Source: Hysterangium stoloniferum
Lineage: Eukaryota > Basidiomycota > Agaricomycetes > Hysterangiales > Hysterangiaceae
DNA length: 64,000 nt
Direction of reading: 5' to 3'
NCBI GenBank assembly: GCA_015178975.1
Contig: WHVD01000004.1
Span: 1,860,001-1,924,000, forward strand
A program made the position numbers and the translations under genes. The stretch's first letter is position 1, and each line of letters opens with the position of its first letter. A model generated the notes under the pieces. That model made no database searches. It saw only the letters and a list, made by a program, of their open reading frames with translations, and was not told where the DNA came from. Positions 45,701 to 57,921 of the stretch are shown here, in pieces.

Positions 45701-46550
45701 ACTTCAAGCAACCATGGAGTATTATGGCAAGAACACAGAAGATGTGGTCTTTCAGCAAGACAATGACCCCAAACACAAGAGCAAGAAAGCCACCAATTGG
45801 TTTACAGACAATGGATTTTTGGTCATGGTATGGCCACCTCAGTCTGCTGACCTCAATCCAATTGAACACCTTTGGTATTACCTCAAAAAGAGGCTGGGAG
45901 AGTATGAAGTGGCCCCCAAGAGTATTCATGAGTTGTGGGAGAGGGTGAAGATCCCTGCCTCTACTTGTCAGAAGTTGATAGAGAGTATGCCTAGAAGGGT
46001 TGAAGCTGTTTTGAAGGCCAAGGGAGGCTATACTAAGTACTAGATTGTTTGATTTGTGTTCTTTTTATACCAGGGACAAAACCCTGCCAATGTGATTTTA
46101 TTAGTGTTTTGTTTATAGCATGGGAAATACTAATGATTATGTCATAATATCTTAAGGGAATATAGATAACATATAGACCTAACCAATCACCAAATTTCAG
46201 GTCTGTATCTACAGTGGTTCTTGAGTTATTCAAAAATCTTTGCACAACTAAAAATCATTGGAAGGGTTTTGTCCCTCACTGTATGCCTCCCATACCCATC
46301 CCACCGCTCCATCATCTCACTGGTCTTCTGGGATTATGAAATATTTGGGGTACCCCCACAATTATATCTTAATACCTTTGTAATTTATCTTGGTCCTTAA
46401 CCCTAGTTGACCAGTGTCAATGAAGTCTTCTGACAAGCACAATTGAAAAATATCACATACCAGTTCACAATATGGCCCTGTGACCATGGTATGATGACAT
46501 GGGTACTGTCTGAGCACTACCTCCTTGGGTATTGATAGTGTGGGTACCCT

Positions 46551-47265
46551 TGTTAGGATCCCTGTTGTTTCAGGCCCCACAACCTGTTTTAGTCTCATAA
46601 TCCTCTGGCCTCCCACTGGTACCCCTGCTCACAGTATCACCACTCATGGCACCCCTGACACTTGTTTCTTTGTAGCTTAGCCCCTTAGCCTTCCATCCCA
46701 TTTGCTCCCCCATCACTGTTTCCATGTATATATCCCATTTGCCACCTCATACCTTTTTGAACACTTTTTTATATTGCATTTAGTTTCATCTGGATCCCTG
46801 TTCTTTCCTCTACTTCTTTTTAACTCATCATCATTCTCAATTCTCTGATGGGGCCCTTGATCATCTGTCTCACTGTATGCTACAGTTCTCCAGCTCAAAT
46901 ATCAACTTAGATTACCCCCTTCTAGTTCTCAGTCCTATTACTCCTGTTCTAATACCCTTAAAGGTGTCTTCAGCAAGCCATGACCCTTTACCTTACAACT
47001 CTTAGTAACTCAGCCCTCTGGGTCAATTGAGCTAAGTGTTGACCTTTGTTCCTATCATACTATCCACTCTGTTTGAAATACCAGAGCACCCTAACAGTTC
47101 ATACAAGGGTGCAACACATAAGTTGAAGCCAAGCTCCACTACCTTTATAGAGTCAGACCTCCTGACTAGTACAATCTTTATCATCAGCCCCCCAATTTAC
47201 TTAGTTACCATCATTGGCCCTCCTGACTTAGAGCCTCCTCTCCCCATTTTGCTTAGATCTTAACA
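46551..47265 (+). repeat. solo LTR, 715 bp
   Basis: TGTTAGGATCCCTGTTGTTT ... GCTTAGATCTTAACA with exact ACCCT duplications at 46546-46550 and 47266-47270. Diverged promoter block CATAAGTTGAAGCCAAGCTC near 47118. CpG-poor, old. Confidence 0.88.
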
Positions 47266-47339
47266 ACCCTTGGCAGACTGTTTTTTGTCAGTGAGAAGGA
47301 ATTCAGATGTCAATCCTATCAGTCACTTGAAATGACATG

Positions 47340-47538
47340 CATCAGGGATTTGGGAATGTCTACACCCATTATGTAGACTCCCTAGCCTCCCTAGCCTCCC
47401 TAGATCTATAGTAAACTTTTATACTGACTAGTAAATAGGGATCTCGCGAAAGTAGTGTCTAGCCGAGCTAGCTAGCTCTCCTAGATGGCTCTAGACAATA
47501 TAGACGGCATACTTATTGATCTTCCCACTTTCCTGATG
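47340..47538 (+). mobile_element. 199-bp MITE with CATCAGG ends (copy 2)
   Basis: Colinear with 5011-5207; ends CATCAGGGATTTGGGAATGT and TTTCCTGATG; flanked by TG on both sides (2-bp duplication). Confidence 0.82.
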
Positions 47539-47829
47539 TGTGTGAGTTTTATTGTCAGGGAAGAGATAAATATATCATATTAGGGAGCCAACTAATGAGA
47601 CAAAACTGTTGCTTACCCATCCAGAATCACGGAATGGATTGTACATTAAGTTGCCGCCGAAGGACTATGTACAGAGGATCCCCTTGTATCTTAGTGGTCG
47701 TCTTTCTTTTTATATTCGAAACCGTATATGTAATTGTAACAAACTTTTGGTATATAATTGTGTCATACCCAAGAACTCATATACATGAAAATGTCCGCAC
47801 ATCGGATCAATATACTACCATCATTCATA

Positions 47830-49199
47830 CTAGTATGTTGTGACCTTTTTAATTCCCTCAGATGACATCGACTGCTCCTGCTGGGTAACTGTATGCGAAC
47901 TTGATGATGCATAAAAAGTCGAACGATGATTAATGGTATGCAGTTCACATTCTTCCCACATTAATGACCTCCGCTTCCGATCGAAATCACGCAGATTAAG
48001 AACAAGACGTGGACCCTGAGAGACATATATGATAACGTATAATTTATGTATACGTGGGAATAACTCACCACTACGCCAAGGCAAGCGTGTAACCATCTGT
48101 AGGACCGTTTTTCAGTTCGACAGACATTGCATAAGCACGATCTATAATCAATTACTCACAATTGGGCCACAATTCCGATTCCACCCATTGAATCTATTGA
48201 AAATTGGATTACAAACCAAAGCAATAGCGCTGAAGCAGTACGAATCAGGGCTGTTATGCTTGCAATTAAGATCACTAACCAAACACAGTGAAAAATGCCC
48301 AAGCACCATCTCTAACAAGAACTTGTAATAGGCCACCACCGCCCATCCCCGTCGCGAAATACTTGTGTATCCACATGCCAATGAGGAGAAAGAATAGGAT
48401 GCTGTCATATACAAGACCAAGTATCCTTTATGACACATCTTACTTGGTTATACCATACGATGGGGTATATTCTACATACCAATAATACGCATATACCTTA
48501 GGTACCTTGACTGTAAAACACGGAACGTTGCGGAATTTCGAAGGAACACTCGACGGGATTGGTTTAAGCATCCATTGAGAGAGTAGAATCACCATGAAGA
48601 CGAAGGCTGCCCCATGGATTGCGAAAAATAATATATACAAGGCAATAAGTAAGCCTTTGGGTCTTCCGTAAAATGCGTACACTAACACATCAGTAAAAAT
48701 AAATACTAATGGATTGTGACTGCTTACGTCGCATAACGAGAAGCAGTTCTACACCTAAAAATATACAGTAACCTATTATGGTCTGGAGCCATATCCACAC
48801 TACACAGCCAGCAGCAGTTAGAAGTATATGGGCGGCTAGAGATGTGTGAAACAGGAGTTGCATACTATAAGTTCGCATTAGCAAGGCTCCGAAGAGAGTG
48901 GACGGTAGAAAGCTCACATTACGAGCACTAAATTCAGATATCGAACCTCGAAAAAAAGGACAGAAATAATACTCCATTTTCCCCTATGGTTATAATGACG
49001 GGATTGAGTCCGTGTACGGATGGAAGGTTAGGATGGCAACGCACTTCCAGATTAACTCCACCTGTATGACTGCTATTCAACAAATACTAGACAACATGCA
49101 AAATTCACGATAAGTACTTACCTCATTTCCGAATGTAATGCAGTAATCCCAGAAGAAAAATGTGGCTGCTGCCACTATGAAGTACGGCAGCGTGTTCAT
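47830..49199 (-). CDS. multi-pass membrane protein with DUF6533-type N-terminus, possibly frameshifted
   Basis: Fits the seven-helix DUF6533 family of Agaricomycetes. N-terminal signature FFFWDYCITFGNE-VELIW spans an intron (about 49064-49122). Then membrane helices joined over short introns: WLQTIIGYCIFLGVELLLVM to YAFYGRP (intron 48682-48727, 46 nt), LLIALYILFFAIHGAAFVF, DSILFFLLIGMWIHKYF, LLQVLVRDGAWAFFTVF, ITALIRTASALLLWFVI, and GPRLVLNLRDF with an acidic/Ser tail ending at 47830. Late introns: 48097-48159 and 48016-48068. Between AFFTVF and VILIASITALI the frame changes without a visible intron (near 48285), and the first exon also shows two competing frames, so a small indel or assembly error is possible. 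Function unknown; such genes occur in expanded families. Confidence 0.72.
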
Positions 49200-49259
49200 A
49201 GTACTTATGAATAGTAGTTCGAATCCAAGAAGGCACGTCACTTACGGGAGCTATATTTT

Positions 49260-51001
49260 ATCTCAGTTGTTGTCTTGACGAGCTGACCAAAGTCTGACGG
49301 TGACGAACTCATTATCCCTTTGCAAACATGAAGGAGGCGGAGATGGTATTATATGTATAGACGCAAGACATTTGTAGAATTGTCCTGAGCTTACATCAGC
49401 CTCCCACGGGGACGTCCTGATAAAATTAAGATTTTTTCTGGTGAGACAGATAGGAGACAAAGTCAATGCGCTCCTCTGGAGGTGGGCGTCAGGACTATCT
49501 TCATCTGCTGTGGGGAGCTAAGGTTCATGTGGGGACTCTGCACAAGTCACAAGTTCACGCCGAGAGAGTATCTCAAGAAATAAAAGAGCAGGATTCTTGC
49601 TATTTAAGTCACATAAAGTATATTAGACCCGTGTAAAAAAAAAACTTTAAACTACAAATAAACATCCTACGGGACTATCCGGGTCCATCGTGTGACAACC
49701 ATCACGCACGCGTCCTTCCATGAATTTGTGCTTGATGAATTATCTTAGCACGGAGGTCACAGTTGATTAACCAGGCTCTTGCTCGCCAAACCAGTGTTTT
49801 TTCAAGTTAATTCCATATGCCATTTCAAGCAAATAGGCTCTTGCGCTCTAGCCTACGCTAAGCTTACACGATCATACCAAGCAGTATCGCTCTAGTCTAC
49901 GTCAAGCTTACACGACCATACCAAGCCGTATCGTACCTTAATATACCATTTAATAATAGAGAGTATTTGCAACTAGCAAACTGAATAGTGTACCTGATAT
50001 GAATATTAGGAACCCATTCAGTTTGCTAACATTTCATTAGTTGCAAATACTGTCTTACTCTTATATTAGCTGTAACCTATTTAACTACCGTAATTGCAGC
50101 TCCATACCTCAGTCGAACCACTCTTCGTGTCGACTGAGCGTATTTGTTACATCTTTGGATTGCAGAATCTTAAATGTAAGAATAGGAACCACTTTTCATG
50201 CTCGGCGCTTCGCAATTATCAAATACCGACTTTGATATCCTGCGTGGATCTGGAGTAGGAATTGAGCATATGGACTACGAATAATTTGAACAGAATATAG
50301 TGGCTGAGGGAGAGGAGGTTGGGACAAGTACGCAAATGAGGCATAAATTTGAAGGGCTGGGAGTCCTGCACATTGTTGTCATTCACAAAATGTTCATTGT
50401 CCAGGTAACCTTGATCAAATACATTATATCCTGCATACCCATCTCTGTGTCCTTCCGCAAGTTTGAGATTGGCCGCTGTGATTGCTAAAGGACCAAGGTG
50501 GGTTAGTGTACATCATGAAGTCATTATGTTATTATAAAGTGTAATTTACTCACACTTCAGCCTTTCCTGATAGTCTTGAAGAAAATTGGCGGCATTCTGA
50601 CGTATATGCGCAGTAGTAATCCTAGAAGTTACAAGACATCAATTTGGCCCAACCCTAGATACAGAGACCTTTGAAGAGAGCCCGGCCAATGAAATGATTG
50701 GAAAGCAAAGCCCAGGAATGAAATGGCGGCAGAGGCACAGTGCGGGGAAACGCATTATGTCAGATATGTGTAGCAGTGTATGTGATTCAGTCACATGTAG
50801 AACATTGCAAGTGAAGGGTGTGTTTTGATCTGACTCGTCTAGCTGTCGGGAAGTGCAAGACCATCCAGCAGGCTGCGGCAAAATAGCTTATGCATTCTAA
50901 TTAGGTCGGAACTCAGCGGCAAGCTAATTAGGTTGCAAATAGAAGATACACAAGTGAATTGCCGAACCTTGGCTGACACGAAGACAGGCTGAGATTGGAA
51001 T
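49260..51001. other. intergenic, no gene recognised
   Basis: CpG-normal sequence. Around 49855-49930 an 80-bp stretch containing CGCTCTAGCCTACGCTAAGC is imperfectly repeated, and 49960-50055 forms an inverted repeat (GCAACTAGCAAACTGAAT / ATTCAGTTTGCTAAC). Open stretches at 49466-49263 and 50881-50639 (minus) are unassigned. Confidence 0.4.
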
Positions 51002-52860
51002 ATGGATAATCAGAAAGAGTACAATGGAATTGACTGGTGTGGGAACTTCGCTTCAGGGAAGGTTCAAAACCACCTATCTGTTCCCCTCACTTCACCCACA
51101 TACGTTTCATGGACCTCTGGAGAATACTGGACCTTCAGATCCACCCTAGAAATGATGCTGAGTGTGTATTTTCCATTTGGCTTTCACTTTATTCAAGATC
51201 TGATCATTAACGGCACGCTTGATGGTGGCGCCAGGTCTTCAAGTGCTCCAAGTCGAAGGCACCCGGATGGAGTGGGGGATACAGGCAGTCGGACGTGCGA
51301 GGCTTCATATCATATATTTTACAACCTTTTTAGCATGCTCAATCGATTTTATTTGCAGATTGGAGGAGGAATGTGCAGTTTTGGGGGAGACATCCGGAAA
51401 CAATTTTCCGATAATCCAGTCAAGAGACCGACGATTTGCTGTCGTCTCAGGGAGCGTGGGGACGTCCATCTTGAACGACTTGTCCTTACCCGCTTCGTTC
51501 ACACGCGATCCCAGCGGGCCATTCCCGCCGCCCCACTTGAATCAATTTGAGTACGGAAATAGGTAACATTGCAATCTTTCGGGAAAAAATCCATGTTTAC
51601 TTGAAATATTTCTTTCCTGACATCCTTTTAGTTCTCACTCGCAACTATCAGACAGGCATTATTCCACGGGGATGCCTGTGTACGCATACCCGGGGACACC
51701 GTCAGGTTTGTTTCGTGCTCATTACATTCAATTTCTGTTAAAAATTTGCAAAACGAAATGTATTAGAATTTGTAGACTACAGACATTTCGACCGTCAGCG
51801 CAGGTCCGCGAATTTTGAAGCGACGTAAGTTCTTTTCTTACAATTAATTATGTTTATTGACGAGAATACAGCATACCCCATGAGTATCCTGGGGACAATT
51901 CCCACACTGGTAGGCCAGAGGTTGTGGTCCCTACCTTGGGTACTCCGGGACGTATCAAAGACCCCTTCGAGGGAAATGTTTTCGCACACGGGGAGAGCTT
52001 AACACGGTATGCATTCCTATGTTTGCGAAATCAATATATCCTGGCTAACAAGTTTATTATCAAATTCATGTCTCTACTCCAGCTCCCCCTACCATAACAA
52101 TGTAGAACACGCCAGATCCATGTCGTCGAACTGCGGCACCATGGAACGTAATCCATGTACGGAGATGGCGAGGGAGCCGGAGGAGGTATCCTCGACTATG
52201 ACCACGCTTAAATGGCGCCCATTTATCACACCCACACACCCAATTAAGCCTCAACGTAAGAGGAACCCCACTACCCCGATTCACCGTGCTTTCACGGTGA
52301 GGGTATCCCTCCTCCAGGCCGCCGCAGCGAACGCAGTATTTCCTACGCCATTGTTGGAAAAAACCGACATCGCCGACTTTGTGACCTTCATTACCGCCGC
52401 TGATCCACAGGCAGACCAGAGGGAGTGCAAGTTGTGCCAGGGCATTCTGACCACCCAAAACTCACTGGTAAACCATTGGGTGAGGGTTCATGCCTTTGGC
52501 GACTTGAAAGTCGCGCTTCTGCATCCACATGAAGCACCCAACAACTCGGTTGTAAATACAACCCAGAGGCGGGATATCCTGCTGGCCGCCTTGTACACCT
52601 GTCCCTTGAAGGGATGTGTGAATTCGTCAATGGTTCGTGTCTTTCCGACAAAGAACGCTCTATTGAAGCACGTAGGCCTCCACTACAAGCCTCTCAAGGA
52701 AGCTTCCGGGGAGGGAAAAGGACGGGAGGCTGGGGTAGAGTTAAAGCAAATGGAGGAGCAGGTTTCCACTTACTTCATTCACCATGCCTTCTGGCAGGTT
52801 GTAGACTGTAAACATTTCACTTGCCGGGATTCCAAGCTGGTTTGGCTGCTTAATCAGTAG
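51002..52860 (+). CDS. C2H2 zinc-finger protein, 510 aa, 6 exons
   Basis: Exons 51002-51294, 51359-51562, 51632-51705, 51776-51824, 51872-52006, 52083-52860 sum to 1533 nt, with phases agreeing at all five junctions. Introns are 47-76 nt with GT..AG ends. The N-terminal 250 residues are unstructured-looking. In the last exon are a basic patch (HPIKPQRKRNPTTPIHR), a helix-rich segment (AANAVFPTPLLEKTDIADFV), and two zinc fingers: CKLCQ...NHWVRVH (C-x2-C-x12-H-x4-H) and CPLKGC...KHVGLH (C-x4-C-x15-H-x3-H). The C-terminus ends LVWLLNQ. Probably a nuclear protein; target unknown. An ATG at 52009 lies in intron 5 and is not the start. Confidence 0.7.
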
Positions 52861-53195
52861 GACTAGTGGTGGGTGGAATTAGTTGCATCGTACATCACTT
52901 GTTATATGAACTGTTACCCTGCGTGGTTATCCGAGCCAAATGAGACATCTACGATAAGCTGCGCATCTTCAGATACTTTGACACATGGCTTAATTTGGCT
53001 CTTAGGTAGTTATTTCTTGAGTGTCATTTTAATTGAAACTTTAACATGTCAAAAGATGTGTAGAATGTACAGACATTCTGGCACAATAATTAGCACAGCC
53101 AGTTAGAGGCCCTTCGGAGGATATAGATATCTGTGATAGAAATATAACCGAACGGTTAGGGGAAGTATTAAACAAGAATCGAAGTGCATTTCAAT

Positions 53196-54430
53196 TTAAC
53201 AATTATAATGTATCCATACAATGTGAGAGTGAATTAAGAGTGGGAAACCTGGCATTGGGTGTGGGGTTGACTTGTAGTATGAAATGGGCCCACCGTCGGT
53301 CCAAACGTCAAGTAAATCATCGTCTTCGTCATTAGGTTGATCTTTGTCCTTCAGCGAATCATCAGGAACCTGCAAAAATACCTCCCGGATATTTCCCGCT
53401 TACAAACGGAAGAATTTCTCCTCCGAACATGGGCCTTGCATTGTTTGTGTCAATTGTCCCTTCCCGCCTGCAAGCTCGTTTTTTTTACGCTTTCCATATT
53501 TACAAACAATAATAATCACCAGATTGTTATCAGCGAGAAATTTGGTATCATTTCATACTACTGTGCGGAATATCTGGGATTGGGGTATAATACTGCCTAC
53601 CATAAGCATTGCCTTGAGCGCAAAGATACACCCTTTTAAATAGATTTTTATTTGACAGCCCCTGTCCTTCATGACCTGTAGGAAGGACATGTCGATTTTT
53701 GCCTCGGCTGTTATGTATTTTCCTAAAATTATCAAGGTATCGCCACAGAAGAATAGTAATGCCATTCCGTATCCTCAATTGTGGCGATGCTGGAGCCAAT
53801 GACTATGAGACAAGGACCTTCTGTCACATGGGTGTGAGTACAAAGCAAGCCAGAACAAAGCTAGACATAAGGTAGACCATCAGGCATGTACTAATGACAT
53901 CAGAGAAGGAAATAACTTCGAGACCGAACTTTGAAGCGTGGACCTGAGAAACCACGTGGATGTCGGTCTTTTCATGGGAAATGCCGCTCCATAGCGCTAC
54001 GAAAGCAGGTGGTTTCAAAAAATATCCTTTTTAGGAAGCTTCGGATAATACTTGGTGATTAATGGAAGCAGAGCTTCCAGTGAGAAACGAGTCCCGAGTC
54101 AGTCTAAAATCCGTTCAGTTGCAGAGAGGCGGGGGGCGGCTCGAATTCGAATTCAACAAAACAATGCCATCCCACACCACTTCTGAGAACACATAGCTAC
54201 GACGTACAGCGAGGTAGGTGTGAAGCGGGCAAATAGCACATGGAAGCCACAACGCAAGGACGGTTGCGAAAGACGCGGATGAGCCCATCAGGAAAATCTG
54301 AGATCTCCTGTTTTTACTTATTAGACTAGAACTAAAACTAAATGAAGGACATTAAGTTCCGTACGTACATTGTTTCTCCTCAGCCGGATGGCAGGATAAG
54401 CAGCGATGTCATTCTAAGAGAAAAAGGAAA
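53196..54430 (-). CDS. putative multi-pass membrane protein, one of an inverted duplicate pair
   Basis: Not securely recognised. Minus-strand coding-like pieces: IFLMGSSASFATVLALWLPC with CPLHTYLAVRR (about 54300-54210), FVALWSGISHEKTDIHVV then ASKFGLEVISFSDVISTCLM (about 54005-53860), a hydrophobic piece around 53765-53560, and a C-terminal acidic exon (DEDDDLLDVWTDGGPISYY) ending at a TAA at 53196-53198. The layout recalls DUF6533/DUF6534-type proteins. The exon set could not be joined completely. A degenerate inverted copy lies at 57196-57921. Confidence 0.4.
53219..54062. repeat. inverted duplication, arm 1
   Basis: Matches 57196-57921 in opposite orientation: ends CAATGTGAGAGTGAATTAAG (arm 1, left) and TAATACTTGGTGATTAA (arm 1, right) are found reversed at 57921 and 57196. 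Similarity is strong in the outer 350 bp at the right and 120 bp at the left; the middle has diverged. Confidence 0.78.
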
Positions 54431-57140
54431 ACCATTAGTAACGAGTAAGTAGTTAAGGACTTCAGTTTAATTCCTGGATTTCATATAAGTGAAGAAAGTC
54501 CCTAAGTATGGAATATGGCGCGAGTTGGCGATCCGGTAATCTTTCGCCTCGGGGGCGGGCGCTGGGTCCTGGCTGCGTTTGTACGTCGCCTAGCTGATGA
54601 GCGAACGGGGGCGGCTGTTTAGGAGAAGGATTCCCAGAGCTTATGAGGTGGGGCGAGATGCAGGTAAGAAGCTCGATGTGTGTGAGGTGGGTTTATTGTG
54701 TATATTAAACATCGCGAATTGGTGAAGGAGGATGAACGACTGTCCACAAGTGAGGGTTGGATTAAATGATGATATCCAACGTGCCTCTTCTACGTTGGAT
54801 ACACCCATGTCCGTCGCGTCGCCTTCCTTACACCGTTACTACCGTCAGCGTCATCCTTGCTGAGAATGGAAGGCCATCTCATTGAGGTTGGCATTAAAGT
54901 CAAGATCAAGGTTCCGTCACAAGAAAGAAACGAAGATACGGTGTACTTGGCTGGGTCGAACATGGAATGAGAGTGGCTGCTTGGGCTGGAGATCCGCCAG
55001 TAGGTGCCAGGTGAGAAACTCGATAACGCGTACACAGAAGATATAGGATGGCAGGCATTCGTGTCGAACGATAGGTAGATGTCACACTGTGAGGTCCCAC
55101 TAATGACGATGATATCGGTTCAAACGTGTTTCTTCCAATTTGATGTGCTCGTTTGTCGCACAGTAATATGGTCTTTCCTACGCTTTCATTACAGTCGGAG
55201 TCATCCCTACCATCACTATTGCTTCCGCTCTCGCTGTCGGGACGAATCCGGTGCATGCGGTTCAACTCATGGCCTCGAAACGTTCAAATGGCACTAAAAA
55301 CCGGACATCGTCTCAGCGTGAACGGAGGAGCATGTTACTAGGATGCACAACATCAACAATAAGCTGATGGTCTAACGAAGAAACAAAGACACGTCATACT
55401 TGAATATGTTCCCAGACCATTACCAGCTACGCATGGCCCTGTTGCAGAATTAGACGCTCGTCCATTAACACCAGCGGTGGTGTCCTTTGCGCGGAGGAAA
55501 GCGCGATCATGTTGGCCCCAGAACAGGGTGAGGGTAGCTGGGATGTCAATAAAGAATCGGGGAGGGGCGGGCAGTTGGATACAGGAGTGGCGTGTGGGTT
55601 CAAGTGTGGGCTACATCGGAATTATGTTTGTTTGGCGACAACGTCTGAGGGAGAGATGGTCTCTGCAGCGGTAGTTTCGTCTTGGCTCTGCGTCAGAAGC
55701 GTGGCGCCAGTGTCTTCACATTCTTGGCGGACTGTGTTGGTTAAGCATCTGAGGAGCCAGGTGGAACTTTCCATCCAGAGCTGTCACAACAACTTTGCTT
55801 CCTTAGGCACTCTCTGGATGTACAAGCGTTCGTGAAGATATCCACCTGACAGAAGTCAAGAGAAAAGCTGCCTGCCCTGGTATTTTAAGTTCCCAAACGT
55901 CTGTCCTAGCGGATTGGTTTCAGTACCAAGCACGTAACGCCTTGTGAGTCTCCATCGTTCATGTATAGAAAAACGTTGATCCAATAGCCTGCTCCTTAGC
56001 CTTAGGGATGTAGACGGAATCTTGGGTTGCCTGTATTAGAGGGAGATGCGCAATGTTACGATAAAACATTAGTGAAATGAAGGATGGCCATCTAAGATAT
56101 GCACTGACTAGCAAAAAGCGCCTTCTCACCTACTTGTCAATCCAAATGTAATAAACTATTGATGGAGGAAGTTGGAGACACACCGTTTGTGACGAGTCAA
56201 GAATCAAGATACGAGGCGCGAAAACAGGTTGTCAGGAGACTGCATCAGTTATTCTCGAACATGCAGAGCGAGCTTAAATCAAGACCATGGCCTATTATGT
56301 AAAAGGTTCCCGCGCCAGTGAAATTGCGGAAAATTATGTCAATGGAGAAAAAACAAAAGGGACGGAACAGCGAAACATGATAATGTAGAAGACGTTAACA
56401 GGACACAATGAGAGTTGAATACATGATATACTATGAACAACACAACACATGTATAACTATGTCGTACTACTGAGTTGCTACCATCTACTCTGTCAGACGG
56501 AGAGCGGTCTTCTCAACAGCACCGATTATTTCAGCACAAGGCGACTACTTTCCGGGTCAACGAATTAGATAGTGACTTCAGCATAGCAGGATCGAGAGTG
56601 TGTCAGGATTGTATGGTTATTTAACTTTTGGAAACCAAAAGAAGCATTATCCTTGCTTGGTGCCATCTGATTAGCCGATCAATTTCCAGTGATTGCCGCT
56701 GCAATGAAATTCACCGGCCTGCTGATCCGATCAATACAAAATTAAGTTTTCAATGTTCGTAATTCTTTTGTTTTCGCAAGTATTTAGCAAAGGCGGTGTA
56801 AAATTTCTTGTACTAATATATGAAATAAATTTGAGAAATTCAAATAAGATATATTAACTTTGTCGTTTTGCAGTCCCATTGGAGATGTAAAAGTCCTTCT
56901 GCTGCCACATTCAACAACCTGAATAGCTGTTAAATGTTTCGGGAGTCTCAATATATAAGGGTAAAGCACACTATTGTCTAATGCTAACTACATGACCTTT
57001 GTACACCCAAATTTACTTAATTCAACCTCAGAATCAATCATATGAGACAACACAGGAGTCTTGCAGCTTCTATGGCTGGCAGACCCCAACAACAGGAAAT
57101 AATATCTTTTGTGCGCCGCTCACACTACAGCATGCATGGG
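54431..57140. other. spacer between the inverted duplicates; unassigned minus-strand open stretches
   Basis: Minus-strand open segments at 55265-54906 (SDSESGSNSDGRDDSD acidic-Ser run) and 55035-54790 look partly coding but show no family. 55477-55835 is open on plus but no gene is supported. 55880-57040 shows nothing. Confidence 0.35.
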
Positions 57141-57144
57141 ACAC

Positions 57145-57193
57145 ACAACGCTCTAGGGAGTCTACATAATGGGTGTAGACATTCCAAATACCC
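57145..57193 (-). mobile_element. fragment of the CATCAGG MITE (copy 3)
   Basis: Reverse complement reads CATCGGGTATTTGGAATGTC and continues as the MITE (TCTACACCCATTATGTAGAC), then stops matching. It abuts the outer end of inverted-duplication arm 2. Confidence 0.65.
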
Positions 57194-57195
57194 GA

Positions 57196-57921
57196 TGTTA
57201 ATCACCAAGTATTATCCGATGCTTCCTTAAAAAGGTTATTTTCTGAAACCACCTGTTCTCTTAGTAATATGGAGCAGTATTTCCCATGGAAAGACCGACA
57301 TCCATGTGGTTTCTCAGGTCCACGCCTCAAAGTTCGGTATTAGGACCGTGATAAATGACGTAGTTATTACATGCCTGATGGTCTACCTTACCTTTGGTCT
57401 GAGTTGCTCTGTACTCATGTCCATGTGACAGAGGGGTCCTTGTCTCACATCATTGGGTCCAGCATCGCCACATTTCAGGATACGGAATGGCACTATTGTG
57501 TTGTGGTGATATCTTTATAATTAGGTTTTAGGAAAATAGATACCAGCCGAGGCAACAATCGACATGTGCTTCCTACAGGTCATGAAGGAGAGGGGCTGTC
57601 AAATAAAAATCTACTTAAAAGGGTGCATCTTTGCGCTGTAAGACTAGTATCTGCTGTGGGCGCAGACAGACAGAATGAGTGATGGGGAACTAACCACTAC
57701 TGTATTCAAAATCCACATATACAGATTATATACTAGTGGACAACAATGGGATATGGGCAACAATAAGGTCAAATATTACCAAATCGCAATGTAGGGAGCC
57801 TAATGACGAAGGCGATAATTTACTCGACGTCTGGACCAACGGTGGGCCCATTTGATACAACACGTCAACACCACACCCAATGCTGGTTTTCCCTGTCTTA
57901 ATTCACTCTCACATTGTACAA
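57196..57921. repeat. inverted duplication, arm 2 (degenerate gene copy, plus orientation)
   Basis: Plus strand carries broken versions of the gene at 53196-54430, e.g. the HEKTDIHVVSQVHASKFG-equivalent near 57285-57340 with small indels. The 57640-57790 part has no counterpart in arm 1. Confidence 0.75.

Larger units (their letters stand above)
33558..46043 (+). pseudogene. Tc1 transposase split in two by a transposon insertion
   Basis: N-terminal 31 codons (MKALTPAQVSHILTLLNKG... to AITAR) at 33558-33651; the rest resumes at 45136 and ends with GGYTKY at 46043. The second part has VVWSDETKIN, FQQDNDPKH and DLNPIEHLW (DD34E residues kept) but a frameshift near 45640 separates the first Asp from the other two. 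Comparison with the copy at 60687-61708 shows the insertion site, CCAGAG/AGG. Confidence 0.88.
33265..46281 (+). mobile_element. Tc1 element interrupted by the 11.5-kb Plavaka-type transposon
   Basis: TA at 33263-33264 and 46282-46283. Terminal repeats start CAGTGAGGGACAAAACCCTT on both sides and extend about 200 bp, with the inner inverted copy (ACATTGGAAGGGTTTTGT) near 33450 and 46075. Same family as 60458-62889. Without the insertion the element is about 1.53 kb. Confidence 0.92.

Noticed and set aside
52009..52082. ATG at 52009 as start of the C2H2 gene
   Set aside because: It lies in intron 5; upstream exons join in phase.
55477..55835. Plus-strand overlapping frames of 65 and 108 codons
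   Set aside because: No domain, no splice context and a competing minus-strand frame; not reported as a gene.
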